Translations under genes and position numbers: made by a program
Shown here: one piece after another, positions 25,901 through 34,031 of the stretch
How the letters are laid out: every line of letters begins with the position of its first letter
How positions within the stretch are numbered: position 1 is the stretch's first letter
Assembly: GCA_014656495.1 (NCBI GenBank)
Contig: BNCN01000009.1
Span: 186,001 to 250,000, forward strand
Source of the DNA: Comamonas sp. KCTC 72670
GTDB taxonomy: Bacteria; Myxococcota; Myxococcia; Myxococcales; Myxococcaceae
Direction: 5' to 3'
Length of the DNA: 64,000 nucleotides
Notes under the pieces: model-generated
The model's database searches: none
Told to the model about the DNA's origin: nothing
The model's input: only the letters and a program-made list of their open reading frames with translations

Positions 25901-26213
25901 TGGAGGACAGCATCCGCTCCGGGAAGCGCAGGTCACAGGGGCGCGCCGACAGGGATTCGCCGGGCATGTCTCGCGTGGCGGTGACCTGGATGCCCGCCGC
26001 GGGGCGGCGCCGCGGGTCGAGCACGCGTCCCCGGAGCGCGTGGTTGCCACGGGGTGGAGGCGTGGGCGCGCTGAGCGCCTGTCTCGCCGGGCCGCGCTGG
26101 GTGGTGGATGGCGCTTGCCGTGTGTCCGAGTCCGCTGGCTCGCGGACGAGCGCCACGGCCAACACGAGCGTGAGCACGCCGAGTGTCACCAGGACTGCTG
26201 ACTGCTTGCGCAT
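22965..26213 (-). CDS. Carboxypeptidase-regulatory-like repeat surface protein
   Basis: This 1082-residue protein has an N-terminal signal anchor (about residues 5-22) followed by a low-complexity stretch and then roughly ten tandem carboxypeptidase-regulatory-like (transthyretin-like) domains. Each shows the pattern G.V.D..G.P...A.V followed by T D.dGrF...L..G.Y.L. Examples are VSGVVVDEHGRPVADAQVNG and TLTDAEGRFTLHHLTEGE. Such domains act as binding or spacer modules in secreted proteins. No peptidase or other enzyme domain is attached. The start chosen is the ATG at 26213 (MRKQSAV), because the hydrophobic segment follows directly and GGGGGA lies about ten bases upstream. It is probably an exported or envelope protein. 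Confidence 0.8.
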   Translation of the reverse strand: MRKQSAVLVTLGVLTLVLAVALVREPADSDTRQAPSTTQRGPARQALSAPTPPPRGNHALRGRVLDPRRRPAAGIQVTATRDMPGESLSARPCDLRFPERMLSSSDCIGEPEELVRELVEAGHGAAPVVAQAVTSADGTFLLENLPEGQVSLWAIGDLHATLTREVRTDAQDVQLVLETGRFLQGRVISEAATPLPGARLTLFHQDHARFFAAQAGADGRFAFGPLPPGDYTVVASHEGLLTDSLQDVVSEDLDPMVLHPPRRLSGRVLKQNTPVAGAEVHVTYTSHVTLTDTEGRFSFEPLSPGDYEVRAEHQGEHGFATVTLAEERGDTETTVQLGTLVYIEGSVRDGAGRPIARAKVGAAAPRGLAPPADYVFTAEDGLFRIGPLRKEPYLFNVMAPGYQGQLRDAVAHPGERVDFTLMPAHLLQGTVTDAQGNPLSGVDIDVAHDHEAETGAARQDVDPTTSDEHGRFELTFVDQGDYTLVLTRDAFLEEQRVVKVPGPAVHVALGAGARVEGTVTNTQGLPISAMKLSLVDASDTYPSQQVKTDADGRFFIAGVGPGTYYVISGTHFRTRELGREDALHTLTVQGTETVEASFRLATGAPVSGVVVDEHGRPVADAQVNGITDDKPNDGFGVTTLTDAEGRFTLHHLTEGECKLLASKDGYVFKGPDPQPLAMSHVRARSGARDVRLVLTSQGHIRGRMVRADGAPITRFNVDQKTLRDPDGAFRIAVESAGFQRFTFDAPGLMRTVREVQVPEGEEVDLGEVRLDAGRLIRGRVVEAETSQPLEDAVVELRLPVANELWDEEAPVAAEVTDRNGAFAFTPMEARPLYVRVRTNRDHPWMHQHIGTGDENLELRVYRGALVEGTLTDREGRPVEALVQLVPDDIDLSVAVDEKPGSFTAKNVRAGTYTLAASGAHTMDGRSVYFLPRRVEIPPTGTVTFALKESTGSGTMRLGIQMPPLPEEAPPAETERPPDATGLRRPHHINAIFYKGLLEGTVPPDLSAEHLRSRLRFADIRASPQSHGDTKVYENLPAGQYTYVTLVHHQGPPRRYSVHMAPLFLTEGEALERDIQVTLHPLP

Positions 26214-26248
26214 GATGCGGTGTCCCCCGCCTCGATTCCCGCGTGCAT

Positions 26249-26277
26249 CTTCCACCAGGGGTCCGCTGGGGTGGAAG
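26249..26277 (-). terminator. Hairpin between plsC-like gene and next gene
   Basis: CTTCCACC and GGTGGAAG form an 8-pair stem, extended inward by CAG/CTG. It lies eight bases past the stop of the acyltransferase gene and 36 bases before the start of the carboxypeptidase-like gene. There is no T-run, so termination is only probable. Confidence 0.4.
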
Positions 26278-26284
26278 AGGGGCC

Positions 26285-27046
26285 CTACGCGCCGGGCGTC
26301 CGGGCTTCGATGCGTGCCTTTTCCGAGACGATGAGATTCCGCACGTGCTCACGCAGGGAGGCCACGTCGGTGAAGCCGCTGGGGTCCACGGGAGGCAGGA
26401 CCTGGACGTGGCAGCGGGAGGAGGTTTCCAGGACCAGGCCGTGCTTGGGCAGCGTGCGCGCGGTGCCGGTGAGGACCACGGGGATGATGGGGCAGCGCTG
26501 CTTCAGGGCCAACGCGAAGGCGCCGTCCTTGAAGGGCTTCACGACGCCGTCGAAGGAGCGCGTGCCTTCGGGGAACATGAGGATGGGCACGCCGCGCGAC
26601 AGCCAGTATTCGCAGGCGGTCATCATCTGGATGATGCTCGCCTTGTCTCCGCGGACCAGGGGGACATAGCGGTTGAGCCGCATGTTCCAGCCGATGAGGG
26701 GGAGCTTGAAGTTCGACGCCTTGGAGACCCACTTGAAGGGGCGGTAGAGGCCGAACAGGACCAGGATGTCGCCGAGCGACTCGTGGTTGGACACGAGCAC
26801 CGCCGCGCCCTTCCAGGGCAGGTGTTCGCGGCCGTCGACCTTCAGGTGCCAGAGCGGGTTGACGTAGAAGTAGAGCTGCGCCCAGAAGCACGAGTACAGG
26901 TGCAGGACGCGCCCGTTCCGGTCGAACGGCAGCGTGACGGCCCACACGAGCACGGCGCCCACGAAGAGCACCACGCTGGAGAGCATCAGGAACGCCCAGA
27001 AGGCGATGGAGAACAGGAGTCGAATGGCGCGCGGAGTGTGCCACAC
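26285..27046 (-). CDS. 1-acyl-glycerol-3-phosphate acyltransferase-like protein
   Basis: This 253-residue inner-membrane acyltransferase of the PlsC/LPLAT family would add the second acyl chain in phosphatidic acid synthesis. A hydrophobic N-terminus (about residues 8-40) is followed by the catalytic NHESLGD motif (His88...Asp93) and the substrate-binding FPEGTRSF motif. The start is a GTG at 27046 without an obvious Shine-Dalgarno. The length and domain order are usual for the family. The gene stands between a YhaN-like ATPase operon and a surface-protein gene on the same strand and shows no pathway link to either. Confidence 0.85.
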   Translation of the reverse strand: MWHTPRAIRLLFSIAFWAFLMLSSVVLFVGAVLVWAVTLPFDRNGRVLHLYSCFWAQLYFYVNPLWHLKVDGREHLPWKGAAVLVSNHESLGDILVLFGLYRPFKWVSKASNFKLPLIGWNMRLNRYVPLVRGDKASIIQMMTACEYWLSRGVPILMFPEGTRSFDGVVKPFKDGAFALALKQRCPIIPVVLTGTARTLPKHGLVLETSSRCHVQVLPPVDPSGFTDVASLREHVRNLIVSEKARIEARTPGA

Positions 27047-27166
27047 GGCTGGGGTCCGTGGTTCTCGACTTCGTGAGGCGTGTTGTCGAGAAGCCTGTCT
27101 TGTCGGAAATCAGGGGTGGGCACTCATGGTCCGTGCCTTCGACGTCATGCACCCATTCGGGCGAGG

Positions 27167-30100
27167 CTACCCGGCTTTCAAAACAGGCACGGGGACGGGC
27201 GTCGGCTCCTGTGGCGTGGCGTCCAGCGTCTGCACCCGGGCGCCCTCGGCGGCGAAGGCGTCACGCAGCCAGGGGTGACAGGTGAAGGCGATGACCTGCT
27301 GGTGCTCGGAGAGCTTCGCCAGCAGGTGGATGGCGCCGCGCGCCCGCTCCGGGTCGAAGTTCACCAACACGTCATCGACGATGAGCGGCAGGGCTCCGCG
27401 CGTCTCACCGAAGTCGCGCACCACGGCCAGCCGGAACGCCAGGTAGAGCTGCTCCCGCGTCCCTCGCGAGAGCTGCGCCGCGCTCCAGTCGCGCTGGCCA
27501 TCGCCCACGCGCAGCTCGCGCTCCTCGCCCGTGGGGATGAAGACGCGCGGGTAGCGGCCCTGGGTGAGCGCGGCGAAGTGCTCGGAGGCGAGCTGCACCA
27601 CGCGGGGTTGCTGCTCCTCCTCGAAGCGGCGCCGGGCCCGGGCCAGCAGCGCGAGCGTCAGCCGGTCCGCCGCGTATTGCCGCGCCAGCTCGGCGGCCTT
27701 GGCCCGCAGCGACTCCTCGATGATGCGGAGCTTCGCCAGCGCGTCGTCGTTCTCCCACTGCTCCAGCTGGTGTCGGAGCGCGCCGCACTCCGTGAGCACC
27801 GCCTTCTGACGCTCCTGGGCCTCGGCGTGCTTGCCGCGCAGGGACTCCAGCGCCGCGCGCAGCCCCTGCTCGCCGCCCACGTCGATGAGCGCCTGCCGGG
27901 CCGACGTCTCCGACAAGCCCGTGCGGGCCTCGATGCGGTGCGACAGCTCGCGCGTCCGGCCCGTGAGCTCCACGTAGCGGCGCGACTGCGCGGCCCGGCG
28001 GCGGAACGTCTCCTCATCAGGGCTGCCGCCCTCGGCCAGCAGCGCCGCCAGGGCCGCCTCTTCGTCGTGGCACAGCCCATCCAGGCGCGCCTTCTCCGCC
28101 AGCAGCTCCTGGTGCCGCTCCTCCACCGCGCGGCGCTCCAGGGCCCGCGCGCGCTCCTGCTCCAACGCCGAGGCCACCCGCGTGGCGATGGGCTCCACCG
28201 CGCCCGCATCCAATCCGTGCACCTTCACGGGGCCCGGGACGAGCTCCGCCGCCGCGGCCTCCGCCCAGAGCCGCGCCATCACCTGGGCGCACGCCTGCGC
28301 GTCCACCGCGAGCACCACTTCCTCCGCGCTCACGTCCAGCAGCCGCTGCCGCAGCGCCGCCGCCTCCCGCCACAGCGTCAGCGCCGCGGACGCGGCCAGC
28401 GTGGGCGGGAAGCACCGAGCGGAAAGGTGGGCCGCCAGCTCCGCGCCCAGGTGCCCCTGCCTGGCTTCCGCTTCGCCCACCGCCTCGTTCGCGCGGTGCG
28501 CCTCGCGCAGGGCGGCGGTGTGCTCGGCGCGCAGCTTCTCCTGCTCGCGTTGCAGCAGCTCGCGGCGGCCCGCGCGCTCCAACGCGTCCGCGAGCGCGGC
28601 CTCGCGCGCCGCCATGTCCGCCGCCGTCGCCACCAGGTTCAGCCCGGCTTCGGCCGCGGCGGCCAGCAGCTCCCGGTGCAGGACCTCCTCGCGCGCCGAC
28701 AGCGCCATGAGCGCCGAGCGCAGCCGCTCCTCCTCCTGTTGCCGCCCACGCTGACGCGCCCCCTGCGCCGCCACGTCCGCGTCGCGCGCCGCCTCCACGC
28801 GGCGCCGCGCCAGCTCCAGCACGCCCGTGAGCAGCAGGCCGACCCCCAGGCACAGCGCGCCCACGAGGTTCCCCGCGAGCAGCCACGCCGTCACCGCGAG
28901 CGCCACCGCCACCACCGCCACGGCGGGCACCCACCAGAGGGGGAGGGCGGCCACCGTGGCTTGCGGCTCGCCTGGCGTGCGGACGCTCTCGAATTGCCGG
29001 TGCAGCTCGGCGCGCTGCTCCGACAGCCGCTCCATGTCCGCGCGCACCGTGCGAAGCCGTCCCAGCCCCGCCTGCTGCTGGCGGAGCTGCGACGTCCGCT
29101 CCTGCGGCAGGGCCGCCAGCTCCGCGTCCACCCGCCGCAGCGCGCCGTCCAGCCGCTCCCGCTCCGAGACCGCCCGGGCCCGCGTGCCTTCCGCCTCACG
29201 GTGCGTGGCCTCGGCGGCCGCCAGTCGCGACGCCAGCTCCTCCAGGGCCACGCGGACGCTGGCGCTCAAGTCCAACGCGAGCAGGCCCGGCCCATCCACG
29301 GGGAGGCCCAGCTCCCGCAGCGCCAACTCCACCTGCCGCTGCTTCTCCGCCAACGCGGCCCGCCGGGAGGGCAAGGCGCGCAGCAGCACCGCGCGCTCGG
29401 TGTACGCCGCCAGCGCCAGGCCGAGTGACTCCTCGCGCCCCCGCACCCCGGAGGGCGCGGACAGCCGCTCCAGGTCCGCGGTCGCGGTCGCCAGCTTCAG
29501 CGCCAGCCGGGCCCCCTCCGCGCGATGGTTCCGGCGCCGGTCCAGCCCTTCGTCCAGCCGCGATTCACCCGCCACGGGGAAGGACTCCAGCGTGGGCAGG
29601 GTCTGCAGCTCGGCCCGCGACTGCGCCAGCGAGCCCGCGTCCCCCAGCGCCGCTTCCAGCCGCGTCAGCCGCTCCAGCCGGGCGTTCATCTCCAGCAGGT
29701 CCGCCTCCAGCGCCCGCTGCTCCTCGACCAGCGCGCCCAGCCGCGCCTTCTCCGAGAAGTAGCGCGCGGGACGGTCCCCTTCCAGCCGCAGCCGCGCCTG
29801 CACGTCCTCGAGCGCCTTCAACGTCTCGTTGAGGGACGGCTTCACGCCGTTGGGCTTGTAGAGGAGCTCCGTGCTCTTGCGGAGCTGGTCCATCACCTCG
29901 GGAAGCCGCCGCGCGCCGCGCATGCTGGCGGCGACCAGGGCCTCGGAGGCGCCGCGCTCCTCGGTGAGCCGCTCGAAGCCGGCCAGCTCGTCCAGGCGGA
30001 AGGCGAACACGTCGAAGAACAGCTCGCGCGACACGTGGGCCAGGGCGCCCTCCAGCCACTCCTTGGAGAGCTCCTGCCCGTCCGCGCCGCGCACCGACAG

Positions 30101-30394
30101 CTCACCCTCCGACGTGCGCCGGCTCGCGATGCGCCGCACCAGCAGCGAGCCCGCGCTGGTGGTCAGCGTCAGCTCGCCGCCGAAGGCGCCGCCGTGGGCC
30201 GGCTCGTAGCGCTCGGGCTGTCCGCGCTTCTCGAAGCCGAACAGCATGCTGCGCAGGAAGGCCAAAAGGGTGCTCTTCCCCGCCTCGTTGGGGCCGTACA
30301 GGAGGTGGAGGCCCGGGCCCAGCTCCCGCGTGAGGTTGGAGAAGCGGCCGAAGCCCAGCACTCGCAGCGAGTCGATGCGCAGCCCCGGTTTCAT
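27167..30394 (-). CDS. YhaN/SbcC-like AAA ATPase with coiled coils
   Basis: This 1075-residue SMC/Rad50-like ATPase would act on DNA ends with the metallophosphoesterase encoded just upstream. Walker A is at the N-terminus (YGPNEAGKST, 33-42) and Walker B near the C-terminus (LIVDDVLVNFD). Long coiled coils lie between. About residues 480-520 form two hydrophobic helices instead of the CxxC zinc hook of SbcC/Rad50, which is the layout of Bacillus YhaN. The ATG at 30394 overlaps the stop of the upstream gene (ATGA) and has a strong GAGGAGGAG. An in-frame extension further upstream is antisense-like. Repair of double-strand breaks is inferred from the family. Confidence 0.87.
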   Translation of the reverse strand: MKPGLRIDSLRVLGFGRFSNLTRELGPGLHLLYGPNEAGKSTLLAFLRSMLFGFEKRGQPERYEPAHGGAFGGELTLTTSAGSLLVRRIASRRTSEGELSVRGADGQELSKEWLEGALAHVSRELFFDVFAFRLDELAGFERLTEERGASEALVAASMRGARRLPEVMDQLRKSTELLYKPNGVKPSLNETLKALEDVQARLRLEGDRPARYFSEKARLGALVEEQRALEADLLEMNARLERLTRLEAALGDAGSLAQSRAELQTLPTLESFPVAGESRLDEGLDRRRNHRAEGARLALKLATATADLERLSAPSGVRGREESLGLALAAYTERAVLLRALPSRRAALAEKQRQVELALRELGLPVDGPGLLALDLSASVRVALEELASRLAAAEATHREAEGTRARAVSERERLDGALRRVDAELAALPQERTSQLRQQQAGLGRLRTVRADMERLSEQRAELHRQFESVRTPGEPQATVAALPLWWVPAVAVVAVALAVTAWLLAGNLVGALCLGVGLLLTGVLELARRRVEAARDADVAAQGARQRGRQQEEERLRSALMALSAREEVLHRELLAAAAEAGLNLVATAADMAAREAALADALERAGRRELLQREQEKLRAEHTAALREAHRANEAVGEAEARQGHLGAELAAHLSARCFPPTLAASAALTLWREAAALRQRLLDVSAEEVVLAVDAQACAQVMARLWAEAAAAELVPGPVKVHGLDAGAVEPIATRVASALEQERARALERRAVEERHQELLAEKARLDGLCHDEEAALAALLAEGGSPDEETFRRRAAQSRRYVELTGRTRELSHRIEARTGLSETSARQALIDVGGEQGLRAALESLRGKHAEAQERQKAVLTECGALRHQLEQWENDDALAKLRIIEESLRAKAAELARQYAADRLTLALLARARRRFEEEQQPRVVQLASEHFAALTQGRYPRVFIPTGEERELRVGDGQRDWSAAQLSRGTREQLYLAFRLAVVRDFGETRGALPLIVDDVLVNFDPERARGAIHLLAKLSEHQQVIAFTCHPWLRDAFAAEGARVQTLDATPQEPTPVPVPVLKAG

Positions 30395-31644
30395 GAGGAC
30401 TCCTCCTCGTGCAGGGATTCCACGCCGTGCAGCCCCGCCTGGACCATCCACTCCGCCCGCGGCGTCTCCAGCGCGTCCACGCCCAGGCGCTTGAGCCGCT
30501 GGCACAGCGTGCCCAGCGCCTCTTCTTCCCAGAGCTGGGCCAGGGCGTCCGGGTTCTCCGCGAGGTAGCCCACCTCATCCAGCAGCGTGCGCGCGAAGCC
30601 GCCCGCCGCGCACACCGCCTCCAGGTCCACCTCCGGACGGCTGCTGTCCCGCAGCGACTCCAGCAGCACCGGGGGATGGCCGCGCGCGAGCTGTTCGCGC
30701 AGGTCGCTCTCCCACTGCGCCAGCGCGCCGGGCCGGGACAGCTCGCGGTGCAGGGGGCCGCGTCCGGTGAGCGTGAGCCGCACCGCGTGGCCGTCCAGCT
30801 CCGGCGCGCAGATGGACTCCACGACTTCCAGCGCGGTGGTCATCAGCCCATCCAGCGTGCCGGTGCCGGACAGCGGAAGCTCCAGCTTGTGCCAGCGCAC
30901 GCCGTCCACGGGGACGAAGCGGCGCCGCATGCCGCCGTCCTCCACCTCTACCAGCATGCACCCGCGCGGCCCCGTTTCGTTCGCGTGGCGGCCCTGCGGG
31001 TTGCCCGGGTACACCGCCACGCCGCCGCCCGGCAGCGCGTGTTCGGCGCGCGTGTGCACGTGGCCCAGGGCCCAGTAGTCCAGCCCGCGCGAGCCCAGGC
31101 CCGCGGCGGTGCAGGGCGCGTAGTTGGCGTGGCCCTCCACCCCGCCCAGGTTGGCGTGCAGCAGGCCCACCGTGAAGCCGTCGCCGGTGCGGCGGAAGCG
31201 CGCGGAGAGGTCGTCGCGCACCTCCACGTCCGGATAGGAGATGCCCTGCACGCGGCACAGGCGCCGGCCCTCGCGCTTCACCTCCACCTCTTCCCAGTCC
31301 GGGCCGAACACCTTCACGGACGCGGGCAGGCCCAGCGCGCCGGTGTCGCCGCTGAGCGGGTCATGGTTGCCGTGGACGATGAAGGTGGAGATGCCCGCGG
31401 CGTCCAGCCGGCCCAGCTCGCGCCGCAGCGCCAGCCGCGCGCGCACGGAGCGGTCCTTCATGTCGAAGAGGTCCCCGGCGAGCAGCAGGAAGGCCACCCG
31501 CTCTCGAAGGCACAGGTCGGTGATGCGGGTGAGGGCGCGGAACGTGGCGTCCTGGAAACGTCCGAGCAGCGGCCCCTGGGTCGCGACACCTCGGAAGGGC
31601 GTGTCCAGGTGCAGGTCGGCGGCATGAACGTACTTGAAGGGCAT
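30391..31644 (-). CDS. YhaO/SbcD-like metallophosphoesterase (Mre11 family)
   Basis: This 417-residue nuclease has the calcineurin-like metal sites HAADLHLD (7-14), AGDLFD and GNHDPLSG, then a late GHVHTR site. That is the order seen in SbcD, Mre11 and YhaO. The C-terminal third is a smaller capping and partner-binding region. It is translated ahead of, and overlaps by four bases, the YhaN-like ATPase, so the two are almost certainly made as a complex on DNA ends. I chose the ATG at 31644 because the catalytic fold starts immediately after it; upstream in-frame sequence has no family similarity that I can see. Confidence 0.88.
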   Translation of the reverse strand: MPFKYVHAADLHLDTPFRGVATQGPLLGRFQDATFRALTRITDLCLRERVAFLLLAGDLFDMKDRSVRARLALRRELGRLDAAGISTFIVHGNHDPLSGDTGALGLPASVKVFGPDWEEVEVKREGRRLCRVQGISYPDVEVRDDLSARFRRTGDGFTVGLLHANLGGVEGHANYAPCTAAGLGSRGLDYWALGHVHTRAEHALPGGGVAVYPGNPQGRHANETGPRGCMLVEVEDGGMRRRFVPVDGVRWHKLELPLSGTGTLDGLMTTALEVVESICAPELDGHAVRLTLTGRGPLHRELSRPGALAQWESDLREQLARGHPPVLLESLRDSSRPEVDLEAVCAAGGFARTLLDEVGYLAENPDALAQLWEEEALGTLCQRLKRLGVDALETPRAEWMVQAGLHGVESLHEEESS

Positions 31645-31873
31645 GGCGCGCCGCCCAACGTACCCGATGCCGCCAGGCGACCCGACTTTCCAGCCCGAGC
31701 GCACGAACGCTGGCCGACAGCGACCCGCCCTTTGTTCCCGGGATGCGTCGACTCGCGGCCAGAGCAGGTGTGGGGGGGAGGACAGAGCCACCTTCGCGCC
31801 GGGTCTCACGGCGAGAGCGGAGCACCTCACCGGCCAGGTCGTGTGCCGTGTCCCCGCGGGCCCTGAAACGGCC

Positions 31874-31901
31874 GGGGGCCCGGGACGACATCCCGGACCC
31901 C
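31874..31901 (-). terminator. GC-rich hairpin after the lipoprotein gene
   Basis: GGGGCCCGGGA and TCCCGGACCCC pair with one mismatch around CGACA, 35 bases past the lipoprotein stop. There is no T-run. The remaining sequence to 31645 is ordinary GC-rich DNA that should hold the promoter of the YhaO/YhaN operon; no clear -35/-10 pair stands out. Confidence 0.4.
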
Positions 31902-31935
31902 GCGGAGTGCCCGTCAAGCCCTGTCGAGCTGGCGC

Positions 31936-32268
31936 CTACTGGCCATCGGGGCTGTGCGTGCCCCGGTCCATCGTGGTGTCATGGCCCTCGTCCCGCATGC
32001 CAGCGCCACCGGTGCCCGCGTCGTAGTCGTTCATCATGCCGGAGCCGCCGGTGCCCGCGTCGGTGCCTTGGATTTCCTGGCCCGTGCCGCCGGTGCCGCC
32101 CATGTTGTCGCTCGGGTGGGTCGTGGTGCCCTGACCGCTGCCACCGGTGCCCTCCATGCCTGGCGTGGTCGTCGTCCCCCGGTGGTCGCGGTTCTGCTCC
32201 CTGCATCCCGTCACGCCCACCATCGCGGCCACCGCGCCCATCACCATCCACGTCTTGAAAGCCTTCAT
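31936..32268 (-). CDS. Small Gly/Thr-rich lipoprotein
   Basis: This 110-residue secreted lipoprotein has a short signal peptide (MKAFKTWMVMGAVAAMVG) ending in the lipobox GVTGC, so Cys is near residue 22. The mature part is low-complexity and dominated by Gly, Thr, Asp and Met, with imperfect repeats such as GTGGSG, GGTGGTG and DAGTGGAG. It is probably unfolded and may simply be an envelope-bound acidic tail. GAGGAAG lies just before the ATG at 32268, which fixes that start over the longer frame. Small lipoproteins of this style are common in myxobacteria; their function is unknown. Confidence 0.75.
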   Translation of the reverse strand: MKAFKTWMVMGAVAAMVGVTGCREQNRDHRGTTTTPGMEGTGGSGQGTTTHPSDNMGGTGGTGQEIQGTDAGTGGSGMMNDYDAGTGGAGMRDEGHDTTMDRGTHSPDGQ

Positions 32269-32415
32269 CGCGCTTCCTCCCTGAGTAGCGACTTGCCCAA
32301 GGCTGGAGGCTGTCCCCTCTGTGCGCACCCCGCCCCCTCGACCGTTGCGCATGACCGCCCCGACACCGGCCAGCCAGGCAGGCGCTCGCCTCATCAGGGC
32401 AGCTCGCGCGGGTTT

Positions 32416-33297
32416 TCAGGCGGGCCGGCGGAGCACGAGCAGCGCGTATTCCAGGCCGCCATCCATCAGGGCTTGTTGCAGGCGCAGGTGCTCCCGGCTG
32501 GACTCGCCGCGGCCGGCCCGGGCGAGGGCGCGCAGCGGGTGCTGGGTGGGGGAGGCGAGGGCTCGCTCGTGGACCAGCAGCTCCAGCGTCAGCGACCAGA
32601 AGCCCACCACGCGCGAGGACACGTCATCCCGCACCTCCAGCTCCAGGCCGGCGGCGTGCGCGGCGGAGAGGTACTCGTCCAGCGAGCCGATGCGCGTGCG
32701 CCAGTACCGGTCGAAGGGCGCGGCCAGCTCGGCGCGGCCGAGGAAGCAGTCGGCGATGGCCACCAGGCCGCCCGGCTTCAGGAGCGCGCGCGTGCGGCGG
32801 AACCATTCGGCGCGAGGCAGGTAGCAGGCGCTCTCCACCGCCACCACGGCGTCGTAGCTGGCGCGGCCCGGCACCGACAGCGCGTCGCAGAGAATCGGGC
32901 GCACGCGTGCCCCCACGCCCGCGGCCTCCGCGAAGCCCCGCACCAGCGCGACATGCGAGGGGACGTTCGTCACCGCCGTCACGTGGGCCCGGTGCGCCGT
33001 GGCCCAGTAGAGCGCGCCGCCGCCCAGGCCGCAGCCGATGTCGAGCACCTCGCCGCCGTCCGGGAAGCGGCCCACGGCGCGCGCCAGCTCCGTCAGCATC
33101 GCCTCCTGCGCGGCGTGGACGCTCGCGCGCAGCGCCGCGGGGGACGCGCCGGGAGGCGGCACCATGTCCACCAGTCCGGAGTGGTAGTGCACGCGGGGCC
33201 CGGGCCCGTACCGTTGGAGCAGCCGCTCCGTCTTCGCCTCGTAGTACGCGCTCACCTCGTCGCGCACCCACTCGGGTTCCACGGCTTCGGCCCTCAT
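32416..33297 (-). CDS. SAM-dependent methyltransferase, possibly acting on an isoprenoid
   Basis: This 293-residue class I methyltransferase has its SAM-binding motif I at LDIGCGLGGG (about 86-95). Later motifs are visible at VVAVESACYLPR and LLKPGGLVAIADCF. The fold and order resemble small-molecule C-methyltransferases of the sterol/geranyl diphosphate type. The ATG overlaps the stop of the isoprenoid-synthase-like gene (ATGA), so the most likely substrate is that enzyme's product, an inference from context only. It is the last gene of a four-gene overlapping cassette led by a small protein and a histidine kinase. Confidence 0.75.
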   Translation of the reverse strand: MRAEAVEPEWVRDEVSAYYEAKTERLLQRYGPGPRVHYHSGLVDMVPPPGASPAALRASVHAAQEAMLTELARAVGRFPDGGEVLDIGCGLGGGALYWATAHRAHVTAVTNVPSHVALVRGFAEAAGVGARVRPILCDALSVPGRASYDAVVAVESACYLPRAEWFRRTRALLKPGGLVAIADCFLGRAELAAPFDRYWRTRIGSLDEYLSAAHAAGLELEVRDDVSSRVVGFWSLTLELLVHERALASPTQHPLRALARAGRGESSREHLRLQQALMDGGLEYALLVLRRPA

Positions 33298-34031
33298 GAT
33301 TCCCCCTCTGGCAACACCGGCTCGATGCGGCGCAGCGCCGCGTCCAGACAGCGCAAGTCCAAGCGGCGCAGCGACTGCGCGGCGGCGCGCGCCCAATCCA
33401 CGATTTCGTAGCGGTCCGGCTCGGGCATGCTGGTGAAGCGCACGTCGCGCGAACGGATGTCCTCCGCCACGTGCGCGGCCACGCCCAGCGCCCGGCCCGC
33501 CAGGGCGGCCCACTTCTCCAGCACCGTGCCGGCCCACAACACCTGCAGGTACGCCGCCCACTGCTGCCCCGCGATGCCCTCCGCCACCTGGCGGAACAGC
33601 GGCGCCGTCCACGTGCGCGCGCGCACCTCCAGCGCCTGGGGCCCGGCGGCCACCGCCAGGGTGCGCACGGCCTCCGCCAGCACCGTGCCCGGCAGTTGCG
33701 CCTGCGTGCCACACAGCGTGGCGAAGGCGAGGTTCTGCAGGATGAACTGCACGCACGGGCCCACGCGCATCGGCGGGTCGTGGTAGGTGCACTCGCCGTC
33801 GATGAGGTCGTCGGCGAGGTTGCCCGCGCAGAAGCTGAGGAAGAGCCCGGCGCCCCGCGCCATCAAGGCGTCGCGCGGCAGGCCCGCCTCCGCGCCCGCT
33901 TCATAGAAGAGGGCCAGGGGGCCCGGCTGCGCTGCTTCCAGCGCGGCCAGCACGTCCCGTTCGGAGACCTCCGGCAACGAGAGCCGGCGGAGCGCGCGCA
34001 GCGACTCCTGGTACAGGGCGCCGCCGCTCAT
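33294..34031 (-). CDS. Class I isoprenoid-synthase-like protein
   Basis: This 245-residue all-helical protein carries the aspartate-rich DDLID motif (Asp74-Asp78 in NLADDLIDGE), as in prenyl diphosphate synthases and terpene cyclases. The second metal-binding site is not canonical: the region near 195-205 reads AEDIRSRDVRF rather than DDxxD or NSE. It is also shorter than typical synthases (about 300). It may therefore be a divergent terpene synthase or a non-catalytic relative. Start and stop overlap both neighbours by four bases (ATGA each side), which ties it tightly to the kinase and the methyltransferase. Confidence 0.65.
   Translation of the reverse strand: MSGGALYQESLRALRRLSLPEVSERDVLAALEAAQPGPLALFYEAGAEAGLPRDALMARGAGLFLSFCAGNLADDLIDGECTYHDPPMRVGPCVQFILQNLAFATLCGTQAQLPGTVLAEAVRTLAVAAGPQALEVRARTWTAPLFRQVAEGIAGQQWAAYLQVLWAGTVLEKWAALAGRALGVAAHVAEDIRSRDVRFTSMPEPDRYEIVDWARAAAQSLRRLDLRCLDAALRRIEPVLPEGES

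Noticed and set aside
27062-27092. TTCTCGAC/GTCGAGAA inverted repeat between the YhaN-like gene and plsC-like gene
   Set aside because: The stem is real but has a long 15-base loop and no T-run on either side, so I cannot call it a terminator or operator.
27167-31644. Annotation as SbcCD
   Set aside because: The ATPase lacks the CxxC hook and has membrane-like helices in the middle, which fits YhaN better than SbcC.
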